Below, piece by piece: positions 54,237 to 64,000 of a stretch of DNA of 64,000 bases. Position 1 is the stretch's first letter. Each line of letters starts with the position of its first letter. The notes under the pieces were generated by a model, which saw nothing but the letters and a program-made list of their open reading frames with translations, was not told the DNA's origin and did not search any database. The stretch is from Haberlea rhodopensis. Its lineage: Eukaryota; Streptophyta; Magnoliopsida; Lamiales; Gesneriaceae. The position numbers and the translations under genes were made by a program. The stretch is taken from the NCBI GenBank assembly GCA_907163345.1, contig CAJQUN010000004.1:13235235-13299234 (forward strand), in the 5' to 3' direction.

Positions 54237-56807
54237 TGTGATGACCAGGGATCATAGATGTTAATCCGTAGTGTTAAAAATCCCTAAAGTTGTTTTACGT
54301 GGCGATTTGAAGTTTAATCGCGATGTTGGGCCTTCTGGGCTCGTTTATTTGAGTAGTTGGGATCGTTGGATCCCGAGGTTGAGATCGTAATCTCATTTCG
54401 GTGAAAACCTGTGAGTTAGGTTTTTAGTATGACTCGGAATCTCGGGTGCTTGGTGTGGGCACCGGTAGGGGGTTTTTGAGCTAGAGAGAGAGTTCTTAAA
54501 AACAGATGATTTTTAATGAATCATGATGTATTTGTGGGGATATTAGTATTTCGGGGTATTTTTGCTATAAATACCAGTTGAACCCGAGATTTTAATTATC
54601 GGAACCATTTTTCCCCACCTCCTCTCTCTCTCCCTCCCGCGCATTCCCGATCCCCTTTCGACCACCGCGCAGAAAAGGCCTCCGCCCGCCGCCGTCCGGC
54701 CGCCGTTCGGCGCGTGCCACCCGCCGTTGGAATCGTCTCTTCCAGGCGCTTCTATACATACCAACAATTCGAAGTTTCGTCGAGAATCGCGTTCGGATTT
54801 GCCAGAAAAGCGTAGGGTTCGAAAACTGGATTTCATCCGATTTTTGGGGCTCGATTTTGGTATGTTTTTGGTACGATTTTTCTGGTGTTTTTGGGGCGTT
54901 TTTAAGCTGATTCTGAGTCGATGATTCCAGACTTTTTAGTTCGAAAATATTTGTTGCATTTGGTTCGAATTTCAGCTCGATTTTTGTGATTTAGGGTTCG
55001 AAAAATTGGGACTTTTGACAAGGAGTGATGATTCTTGTTATGGATTGATTAATTCATGTTGTTGATGCATTATGATGCTTGATTGTGTTCGAAATTGAGG
55101 AATTGGATTCGAATTTAGGGCTTGAATCGAAAATTGGGGATTTTGGCTTGGGGATGATGATTTTCGTTGTTAATTGATTAATTCATGTTTTAGATGAATT
55201 ATGGTAATTATTTGGGTTTGATTTGTGAGATAAGGGTTCGAAAATTTGTAGGGTGTTCTTGAACAATTTTCGATAGTCTCATTTGTTCCCTCCCTACATG
55301 TACCCTGCCCCGGGTCTTTTTAAAGGTTAATTGTCGTGTGTTGACAATATTTTGAGGGTTATGGGTGTGCTTGAGCATGGGTTGCATGTTCGTAAATAAT
55401 TGTGAATTATTTATCGTGTTAGCACATCATTCCTCGGGACATGGAACTCGAGCAAGGTTTGGCTCGGACTTCGAGGATTTAAGGTACGTTTAGCGTACGA
55501 GCATGGCTTAAATGATGTTTTACAAGTATGATGCATGATTTAAAATACATGAAATGCTTTACTATGATGGCACCGTGACTTGGTTACGTTATGTTGAATC
55601 ACATGGTGAAATGCTTGGTGCCGCTATGAAGCGAGCAAATGATGGGTGTGGTCGCTACGGAGCGAACACCAGTAGTATGACGCTACTTTGAAGTAAGAAA
55701 TGAAAATGTGGTATTGATTAGATATCTAGGATATCTGTATTTTATTCCCTATTGGTAATGAATAGGAACAGAGACGTAGTTAATCAGAGAAGTGATTAAC
55801 TAGTATCGGAAGTTAAGGAAGTCTCAATATGATATCTAGAATTATGATAATTGCTAGATAAAGAAAGATGTTATGAAATGTTGTTAATTCGAAACTGGTT
55901 AGGGTTAACCAATATGATGATTAACTGCATATTCAAGATTTGATGATTTATCTGTTTTGAGAACAGGGTTATTACAGGGGTACGCTAGGATGAGGATGAT
56001 ACCATCCAGGAAGTGTCACATATGTTCCACAATATTTACATTTTCGTAAATTATGTATTATGTCATTATGATTATGAAATTGTGGAATTGGTAAGCTCAC
56101 CCCGTTGGGGGCTGTCTCTGTTGGGACAGGTGAACAGGTACATCGATGGCTTTGGAGATGAGCTCGAGCTATTGATTGGATGTACTCCCAGGATCGTGGT
56201 ACCAGGGCTTGATGGAGCACGGTATCGTATAGAGTACATATATATAAACATACCCATGATGGTTATACACATATTTGTGATGCTCGCATGTGAGCACGAT
56301 TATACTTGTTTATGGGTTGTATATAAAGGCATGAGCCTTTCTCTCTTTCCTTTCTATGTTGCATGCAATTAGAGGTAGAATTGCTAAAGGTTATGAGAGT
56401 CACTGGTGTATTGTGGGTGTTGAAACCCACTTTTGTTGCCATATGTGTGGTGTCTTCCCTGGCTGGGAATTTACTTGATATTGCTGCATTCTGATGAGTA
56501 TTATGTTTTCTCTGGCCGGGAATTATATTATGTGTTGTACTTTTATTTCGGGATAGCTCTATTTATGGGGAGACTCTGCCCAAATTTTTATAAAAGTCCA
56601 CAATGCAAAAAGTGATGTAATGGGCGAACTCTATGAGTCTCTTGTTATTAGGAAGATGAACTTATAACATTGTATGTTAAAGAAACTTTGCAATTGCCAT
56701 TCCATGGTAAAGTATCATCTGAGTTTCCCGAATGATTTTATGGAAAGCATGTGCCACACATAATGATTAATACACTAATCAAGGGTTAAGTATATGGGGT
56801 CCTTACA
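54237..56807 (+). repeat. 3' LTR of LARD-like element
   Basis: A 2,571-bp LTR nearly identical to 48033-50579, with a few substitutions and the 24-bp segment at 56395-56418 absent from the 5' LTR. It ends CCTTACA at 56807, followed by target duplication ATTTG and the rest of the copia element. Confidence 0.88.
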
Positions 56808-58808
56808 ATTTGTCAACCCATATTACCAGCTCCATAAACATCACCCTAGTTATCTTAATTTACACACTTTTGGATGTATTTGCTTTGTTCATTACCTAGT
56901 ATTGAACGAAATAAATTATCGGCTCAATCAGTCAAATGCATTTTTATGGGATACAGTGTTTCTCATAAGGGATATGTTTGCTATGATTCTCACTCTAACA
57001 AGTTTCGTATTTCTCGTCACGTCATTTTCTTTGAAAATCAATATTTCTTTAGCAAATCAATTGGGTCCACGCATTCACCACATGTTCTTCCATCCTTTGA
57101 TGAGCCATCTACATCTTCTCCACGCTTCAAGCCTAGTATTGTCTATGAAAGACGACGTCCAACTTTGCATCCTCGTGAGCCCGACCCTCCACCTGACACT
57201 GCTCAAACTCTGGATCACGTGATAACCACGGCCTCTGACACTACTCTTCGGCGCTCATCACGTTCTTCTCATCCTCCTGATCGGTATGGCTTCTCTCCTT
57301 CCTCATATCATGCTACTTTGTCAGCTAATCCCATTCCTACGTATTACTCGGAAGCTATTACACATGAATGTTGGAAGACCGCTATTAATGAGGAGTTACA
57401 AGCTCTTCAAGAAAATGCCACATGGGATATTGTCACTTGTCCACCACAGGTTAAAGCACTTGGCTGTAAATGGGTTTACTCTATCAAACTTCACTCTGAC
57501 GGAACTTTGGACAGATACAAAGCCAGGTTGGTTGCTCTTAGTAATCGTCAGGAATATGGAATTAACTACGAGGACACTTTTGCTCCTGTTGCGAAAATGA
57601 CTACGGTGCATACTATACTATCTATTGCTTCTTCGCAAGGCTGGCCTCTACATCAAATGGATGTTAAAAATGCCTTCTTACATGGTGATCTCAAAGAAGA
57701 TGTGTATATGAAACTCCCTCCGGGTCTTTCTTCTGATTCTCCATCAGACGTTTGCAAATTGAAACACTCTCTCTACGGCTTGAAACAGGCTCCTCGTGCT
57801 TGGTTTGAAAAATTTCGATCCAACTTGCTCCACTTCTCCTTTCAGCAAAGTAAGTTTGACTGCTCTTTGTTTCTTTGCAAGACATCTACGGGTATTGTTC
57901 TTCTTCTTGTCTACGTGGACGACATTGTCATTACTGGGAATGATTCTGCTCTAATTACACGTCTCCAGCAGCATCTTCAGGCCTCATTTCATATGAAAGA
58001 CCTGGGTCAGCTCACCTACTTCTTGGGGTTGGAAATCCAGACAAGTCCTTCTGGTATCTTCTTGAATCAGTATAAATACGCAATGGATCTCATTGCTTTG
58101 GCACGACTTCAGGACTCTCCTCCTGTCGACACTCCATTGGAAGTTAACGTGAAATATCGGGGTGCGGAAGGTGATCTTCTTCCTGATCCCACTTTGTATC
58201 GACAACTTGTTGGGAGCTTAAATTATTTGACTATCACACGACCTGATATATCCTATGCGGTTCAACAAGTTAGTCAGTTCATGCAATCTCCTAGACATCT
58301 ACGTCTTGCTGCAATTAGGCGAATCATTCGCTATCTTCGTGGCTCTCCTATGAACGGGATATTTTTTCCCGCCTCGAATACACTTCAACTTGTTGCCTAT
58401 AGTGATGCTGACTGGGCAGCCTGTCCAGATACTCGTCGCTCTGTCACTGGATGGTGTATGTTTCTTGGTCACTCCTTGATCTCATGGAAAAGTAAGAAAC
58501 AACCTCGTGTCTCCAAATCTTCTACCGAATCTGAATATCGTGCTATGTCTGCTGCTTGTTCTGAAATTATGTGGCTACGTGGACTACTAGATGAACTGGG
58601 ATTTACTCAACACGAACCCACACCTCTTCATGGAGACAACACTAGTGCCATTCAAATCGCAACCAATCCAGTATTCCGTGAACGAACGAAACATATTGAG
58701 GTCGACTGTCATTCTATTCGAGAAGTTGTGGACAACAAGACAATCACCCTTCCTCATGTCTCTAGCGATCTTCAACTTGCTGACATATTTACAAAACCAA
58801 TGACTTGA
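56808..58808 (+). pseudogene. Copia integrase end, reverse transcriptase, RNase H, copy C
   Basis: Coding resumes after the gypsy insertion. A lost T near 56890 shifts the frame once, after which 56901-58808 is open for more than 630 codons. It holds the integrase C-terminus, reverse transcriptase with MDVKNAFLHGDLKEDVYM and YVDD (57912-57923), and RNase H with SDADWAACPDTRRSVTGWCM and ADIFTKPMT before TGA. This is the most intact enzyme region of the family in the window and lacks the frameshifts of copy A. Confidence 0.9.
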
Positions 58809-58874
58809 CAACGACATCAATTTCTGATTGACAAATTGCTGCTTCTTGACAAACCAGCATCAATTTGAGGGGGG

Positions 58875-59160
58875 TGACACTCCAGTAACAAAATCAAGCA
58901 CCATTCATGATTGCATAATTCAAGCAATCCATGATTCAAGCAATCCAATCAATATCAAGCACCATTCATGATTGCATAATTCAAGCAATCCATGATTCAA
59001 GCAATCCAATCAATAATTAGGCTTTAATGTAAATGACACAATGTATGTACCTTCCTTAGTTAAAGGCTTAGTTAAAGGATGGATTATAGGAATGTAATTG
59101 CTATAAATGAAATATATATTTGTAATGAAAGGAGGAAAAGATTATTCTGTGCAATTGACA
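58875..59160 (+). repeat. Copia 3' LTR, copy C
   Basis: A 286-bp LTR, very similar to the 3' LTR of copy A, followed by ATATA and the foldback repeat. Confidence 0.92.
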
Positions 59161-59165
59161 ATATA

Positions 59166-61095
59166 TGTAGTACCACAAATTAGTATATATAATACCACAA
59201 ATTAGTTTATATAGTACCACAAATTATGTTATCTAGTACCACAAATTAGATTATATAGTATCACGCACTAGTATATATAGTACCACAAATTAACTTATGT
59301 ATTACTACAAATTAGCATATATAGCACCACATATTATGTTAACTAGCTTATGTAGTACCACAAAGTATATTATATAGAAAATGTATGATTGTGATACTAA
59401 ATAAGTTAAGATATGAACTATAAATGAAAAATCTAGGACATGTTATATACAAACATATTTGTAAGCATATCAAGTTATATATATCATTACTATATATTAT
59501 TTGTACTAAGATGTTGTCCTTTATTATCTATAAAGAATTGTCATTTTTGCAAATTAATTAGTAATCGAAGATAAATTGATTAGTAATCTGTGTTTTGCAA
59601 TGTACAAGATATATTATCACGTACTTGTATAAATTGTACCGTGTTTTTCCTTAAATATGTTATTTAGTACTACGAATCAGTATATTTAGTACCACATATT
59701 TGCTTATATAGTACAATCGATCAGTATATTTGATACCACAAAGTGTCAGCGCCCAAAAGATGAAAAAGATGCATCACATGGCAGGATGCGCAGCGCTAGG
59801 GCGCTGTCAAATGTGGCGCCCCAGTGTTGCTAACTCTGAAATTTTTGTTAAAAAATCGGATCTAGTATTACAAATCAGTATATTTAGTATCACATAGTAG
59901 CTTATATAGTACCACAAATTATGTTATTTATTATCACAAATTAGTATATTTAGTATCACATATTAGCTTATATAGTACCACAAATCAGTATATTTGGTAC
60001 CACAAATCAGTATATTTAGCACCGTAAATTATGTTATTTAGAACCAAAAATATATTATTTAGTACAACAAATCAGTATGTTTAGTATCACATATTAGCTT
60101 ATATAGTACCACAAATCAGTATATTTGGTACCACAAATCAGTATATTTAGTACCAAAGATTAAATTAGATGTGAACTATTTATTTAGCATGTTATATATA
60201 AATCTATAACATGTTATATATAAATCTATTTTGCAAATATACAAAGTTATATATGTCATTATCATATATTAAATGTATGATAATGTGGTAATAAGTAAGC
60301 TATGATGTGAACTATGTATTTTGTATGCTATATATAAATCTATTAATATAGCAAGTTATATATATATATAACAGTACCATATATTAAATGTATGATAATG
60401 TGGTATTAAGTAAGCTAAGATGTGAATTATATATTTCATATGTTATATAACATAAAATGACATGTTATATATAAATCTATTAACAAATATACCAAGATAT
60501 ATCATTACCATATATTAAATGTATGATAATATGGTACTAAGTAAGCTTGGATGTGAACTATCTATTTCGCATGTTATATAACATAAAATGACATAATATA
60601 TATAACTCTATTTGCAATATATCAAGTTATAAATATCATTACCATATATTAAATGTATGATAATGTGGTACTAAGTAACTCTAGATGTGAATATGTCAAT
60701 ATATCTAGTACCACAAATCAATATATCTAGTATCACAAATTAGTTTATCTATGACCACAATTTGCGGTAATATTTAAGCTAATCGTTGTATTATATATAC
60801 TGATTTATGATACTTAATATACTGATTTGTGGTATTATTTAAGTTAATATGTGGTACTAAATATACTGATTTGTGGTACTAAATAACATATTTTTGGTAA
60901 TAAATAACATAATTTGTGGTACTATATACACTACTATGTGGTACCAAATATATTTTAATTTGTGGTACCAAATATACTGATTTGTGGTACTATATAAGCT
61001 GATATGTGGTACTAAATCCGATTTTTTAACCAAAATTCCAGAGTTAGCAGCGTTGGGCGTCAACTTTGGCAGCGCCCTAGCGCTACACATTCTGT
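59166..61095. repeat. Foldback-like element, rest of left arm, centre and part of right arm (C)
   Basis: Matches 22360-24303 of block A, including the GC island at 59745-59870, the 130-bp central tandem units (about 60190-60690) and the inverted GC island at 61018-61093. It stops in the right arm at CACATTCTGT, where the gypsy element begins. Confidence 0.8.
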
Positions 61096-62484
61096 TCAGC
61101 ACATCAATACCCACAATGCAGTCGAAGTCCGACATCCCCAGAACAATCAAATCTGACTTCAACTCGTGGCCCTCAAATTAAATGAGGCCGTCATCAACAA
61201 ACTGATCTGCAATCACACTCTTTCCAGCGGGTGTCAAAACCACAAGAGGCGTGGGTGACGGAGTCGTGCATATACGGTGCCTCTCCACAAAACTCGTCGA
61301 CACAAAGGAGTGTGACGCACCTGTATCTATCAAAATATAAGCAGGGTGCGTAAATAAATGACACGTACCCGCTATCACTTCTTCTGGTGCTGCTGTAGCC
61401 TGCTCCCTGGTGAGGGCATACACTTGCCCTTGAGGTGGCCCCAACGGCTGTCCTCCCAATGGCCTCGGTGCAAATGGTGGTCTCTGCTGTGCTGGCCTGT
61501 CTGAAGGTCTCCCCATAGTATTCTGTGGTCCTCCCCGATTAGGACAATTTCGGGCCAAGTGCCCATGTTTCCCACACTCATAACAAGCAGAGCATACTTT
61601 CACTGAATGGGGTCCCCCGCACAGAAAACACTTAACCTTCTCAAAATTGCTAGCCTGAGACTGTCCCCTATGAGACGGAGCATTACTCCCACGACCACCC
61701 CTTCCACGAGCATCTTGCCACCTACCACCGAATCTGGAAGATGATGAGTTTCCCTTTGGCTTAAAATGGTCGCCCCTCGGTTTCAAGTTCTCAGGGGTCG
61801 GCCTCTGTGATGGTGCTGGAGGCGGTGTCACAGTCGGATATGCACCCACTCCTAATTCTGCCAATTCAGCTCGTGCTAGGGCGTCATCAAAACAAGTAGG
61901 GCCATAAGTGATCACCCTATCATACAACTCCGGCCTCAAGCCTTTCATAAAATTCTTCATCTTTGCTTGGGTGCTAGAGGCGATATGAGGCACATATCTG
62001 AGTAAAGAACAGTACTGGAGAGCATAGTCAGACACCGGCATAGTACCTTGCCTCAAGCTATTGAATTCATCCTCTTTAGCCTGCCGTGCAGCTGCTGAGA
62101 AGTACCGGGTCAGAAATCGAGTCCTAAACAGCTTCCAGTTTATTTCTTGACCCTGAGCTTCTTGTTCAATCACTGTGGTCTTCCACCACATCAACGCCTT
62201 TTTGGCCAATTGAAATTCTGCTAGCCGTATCCAAGCTGTCTTTGCACATGGGGCAGCTACAAATATCTGCTCCAACCTCTCTAGCCATTCCTCAGCCTTC
62301 TCCCCTGTTTCAGTCCCTTCAAAAGTCGGGGGCCGATAAGCTAGAAATTGCGTCAAACTCAGTTCTCCCGGTAATAGCTGTTGTTCAGACGGCTATTCGC
62401 CCAAAGCTGGTGGCGGTAGGGGATTTGTATGTCTAGCACTAGCATTTACACTTATAGCATCACCAACATCGACGTTCGCTGCCA
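61096..62484 (-). pseudogene. Gypsy gag and partial protease, two nonsense codons
   Basis: The gag start is the ATG at 62484 (MAANVDVGDAISVNASAR), but a TAG at 62395-62393 stops it after 30 codons. The frame is then open to 61178. It encodes a retrotransposon Gag domain (YRPPTFEGTE, EWLERLEQIF, WWKTTVIEQEA, GLRPELYDRV), a CCHC knuckle (CYECGKHGHLARNC) and the protease motif ILIDTGASHSF. A TAA at 61180-61178 interrupts protease. The same frame continues with LIVLGMSDFDCIVGIDVLN and ends at the junction. The fold and motif order are those of Ty3/gypsy, probably of chromovirus type. Confidence 0.85.
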
Positions 62485-62664
62485 TACTGCAACACAAGGG
62501 TTAACAACAATATACAAAACAGTTCGCATAATACATCGTTAGAAACCATAACACGTTAGCATAACAGTCACATGCTTCATATGCGCACAACCTATTTAAA
62601 AGTAGACGCCTAGCCAGCTTATTGCTAAGGCTACCCTTCACTCGTTCCCGGGTTCTCTAACCAC

Positions 62665-62677
62665 TGCTCTGATACCA
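62665..62677 (-). promoter_or_regulatory. Primer binding site of gypsy element
   Basis: The minus strand reads TGGTATCAGAGCA, four bases after the LTR end. It is of initiator-Met type. Confidence 0.88.
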
Positions 62678-62681
62678 CTAA

Positions 62682-64000
62682 TGTAAGGACCCTAGTTCCT
62701 TAACGGTGAAAACAAGATATAAATATGGCTAAACATGTAATAGATACATCTTAGAGTTCTGGTTGTTCTGTGAGCTCAATATAATTACAGGCCAAAAATA
62801 AAACTTCAGTATTTAGTTAATTACATTCCCAAAATGAATGATAAGACTAACAAAATCCTGTAATCTAACTTCTTTCAAGTCTCTTTCAGCTCACAGTTCA
62901 ACCCAACCCTGAGCCCCTTTGTCCAAAAGCGTACCTACAGGAACAACTCACCATGAGCATATAAATATCACCATTTAATCACAATTCAACTTAACAAAAT
63001 AATTAAGCGCATGCGGCAAATAATAGATATGCTCCTTGATCACCACATTAGCACATTTCACTGTTGTTCCTGTTTCACAAATTTATGCACAAAATCATTA
63101 GTTCACGACATAATGATTGATAACGCGTTTCCAATTATATCCACAAGATTTCACATTAATCACTTAGAATTGTGACTGTTCCGGTCCCAATACAACAGCG
63201 GAATTTTAGGACCCCTCGCTTCGACATATAGCGGCATCATATGATATCCCTCGCTTCGACAATGACAGCGGCATGTTACTTCGCTTAGACATGACAGCGG
63301 CAAATATCATACTACCATCGCTTCATATGACAGCGGCAAGTACCTCCCTCGCTCGGAGATAAAGGCTACCGGAACATTCATCAATTCTACCACAATAATC
63401 AAACACATTTGATTCCATTCCAATATCATGATATAACACTATCATTTCACATATTCCATCACATATATGGATACACTATTCACAATATACATCATTAAAG
63501 TTGCAATACGATTTACCGCCCGATGCTCGTACGTCTCACTACGTACCTTGGTTTCAAAAGTGGAGAAGTTGTATAACTTTATCTCCTCGATGTAGTTGGT
63601 ACATGGGATGGTTCTACACAACCATACAAATCAATATTAGAAGCTAAACAATAGCCAAATACCAAAAATTTAACAAAATTCAACATTTTTCAAAATTCCT
63701 CAGCTGGCGATCGATCGCTCCACTGAGGCGATCGATCGCCTCAATTTTCCTTCGCGGCGATCGATCGCTTCAAACATGGCGATCGATCGCCTAACCCTTG
63801 GTTTGGCTACTGCCTCTCGGCGATCGGTCGCCTCATTTTAGGCGATCGATCGCCTGCCCTGCGAGAAGCCCACTGCCATTAGGCGATCGGTCGCCTCTTT
63901 TCAGGCGATCGATCGCCTCGCACAGGCACACGTTTTCCACCATTTTTACACCAAAAATTCCTTCCCAACTTCCACCACACTTATACCAACAAACCCAAAA
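62682..64000 (-). repeat. 5' LTR of gypsy element, cut by window edge
   Basis: At least 1.3 kb. In element order it has a palindrome array (63930-63707), a GTACGTAGTGAGACGTACGAG inverted motif region near 63530, five or so GCCGCT...GAAGCGAGG hairpin units (63370-63205), then AT-rich sequence to CCTTACA at 62682. The hairpin motif and GTACG...CGTACGAGCAT motif also occur in the LARD LTR in the same order. Confidence 0.75.
63707..63930 (-). repeat. GGCGATCGATCGCC palindrome array in gypsy LTR
   Basis: Eight or so modules of GGCGATCGATCGCC or GGCGATCGGTCGCC, mostly flanked by A on the left and T on the right, separated by 10-35 bp of unrelated sequence. Each core is a self-complementary 14-mer. 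By comparison with the TATA position of the LARD LTR, this array probably lies downstream of the transcription start, in the leader, but the start itself is outside the window. Confidence 0.85.

Larger units (their letters stand above)
48033..56807 (+). mobile_element. Non-autonomous gypsy-type element with giant LTRs (LARD-like)
   Basis: An 8,775-bp element inserted in the copia integrase region, with target duplication ATTTG (48028-48032 and 56808-56812). LTRs 48033-50579 (2,547 bp) and 54237-56807 (2,571 bp) run TGTGATGACC to CCTTACA. The interior of 3,657 bp starts with TTAG and the primer site TGGTATCAGAGCA and ends with GGACGAAATTCTTTTAGTGG, a typical 3' end of Tekay/Del-type gypsy elements. 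It has no gag or pol and is dominated by three tandem arrays. By eye the LTRs differ by under 1% apart from one 24-bp indel, so it is the youngest insertion in the window. Confidence 0.9.
45426..59160 (+). mobile_element. Ty1/copia retrotransposon, copy C, with nested insertion
   Basis: The third copy of the copia element: LTRs 45426-45713 and 58875-59160, primer site at 45714, polypurine tract at 58867-58874, target duplication ATATA on both sides. It is interrupted by an 8.8-kb non-autonomous gypsy element at 48033-56807. It shares the old stops with A and B and adds its own, but its reverse transcriptase and RNase H region is the best preserved. Confidence 0.93.
41401..61095 (+). repeat. 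Segmental duplication block C
   Basis: Third copy, starting inside the LINE (matching 8196 of A) and ending in the right foldback arm (matching about 24303 of A), where gypsy DNA begins. It lacks TR-GAG and has its own non-autonomous gypsy insertion. It lacks GSDA exons 3 to 5. The first 600 bp contain many single-base indels, whereas the rest matches A and B well. Confidence 0.85.
61096..64000 (-). mobile_element. Ty3/gypsy element, 5' part, minus strand
   Basis: In element order: an LTR that runs from beyond the window edge to 62682, a TTAG spacer, primer site (62677-62665), gag from about 62484, protease, then an abrupt end at 61096 within protease. Integrase, reverse transcriptase, RNase H and the 3' LTR are absent. 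LTR end (CCTTACA), spacer and primer site equal those of the LARD-like element in block C, so the two belong to one family or to sister families. Confidence 0.85.

Noticed and set aside
1..64000. Novel bacterial-type defence, phage or operon system
   Set aside because: No operon structure, ribosome binding sites or prokaryotic genes were seen. Introns and plant retrotransposons make a prokaryotic source untenable.

Overview
The window is repeat-rich nuclear DNA from a flowering plant, probably a eudicot. The evidence is an intron-containing plant gene, several LTR retrotransposon families with initiator-Met tRNA primer sites, an RTE-type LINE, MITEs and very AT-rich spacers. Nothing bacterial, organellar or viral was seen. 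The species cannot be named from the sequence.

The only recognisable host gene is a plant guanosine deaminase (GSDA) on the minus strand. It makes xanthosine from guanosine in purine breakdown. It occurs three times: copy A (4648-10350) and copy B (27555-33261) each have five exons that join into an uninterrupted 191-residue protein, and copy C (42533-43553) keeps only exons 1 and 2. All three carry the same 5'-truncated RTE LINE, inserted antisense in intron 2.

The window is organised as a large direct segmental duplication. Block A is about 2677-25576, block B 25577-41400 and block C 41401-61095. Each block reads, left to right: GSDA with the LINE, the GSDA 5' flank, an AT-rich foldback-like repeat, and a Ty1/copia element inserted in that repeat. 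The three copia copies share the same inactivating mutations, so they are copies made by duplication and not separate insertions.

The copies were then interrupted differently. In A and B the copia element carries a minus-strand gag-only LTR element (TR-GAG type) with LTRs of about 1.4 kb. In C that target is still empty, and the copia element is interrupted instead by a non-autonomous gypsy-type element with 2.5 kb LTRs whose interior is mostly tandem repeats and holds no protein domain. Each insertion has a 5-bp target duplication and a matching empty site in another block, so the order of events can be read directly.

The left edge (1-2676) holds a probable TRIM, a possible exon remnant, a truncated second copia element and a CGGTT-rich MITE that spans the A breakpoint. 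The right edge (61096-64000) holds the 5' part of a minus-strand Ty3/gypsy element (LTR, primer site, gag and the start of protease), whose LTR ends and primer-site spacer match the non-autonomous element in C.

The most unusual observations are: arrays of short GC-rich palindromes built around GGCGAT in LTRs of two unrelated retrotransposon classes, one directly upstream of a TATA box; the reciprocal occupied and empty sites; a burst of single-base indels right at the B/C junction, which may mean a misassembly; and a second apparently functional GSDA copy.
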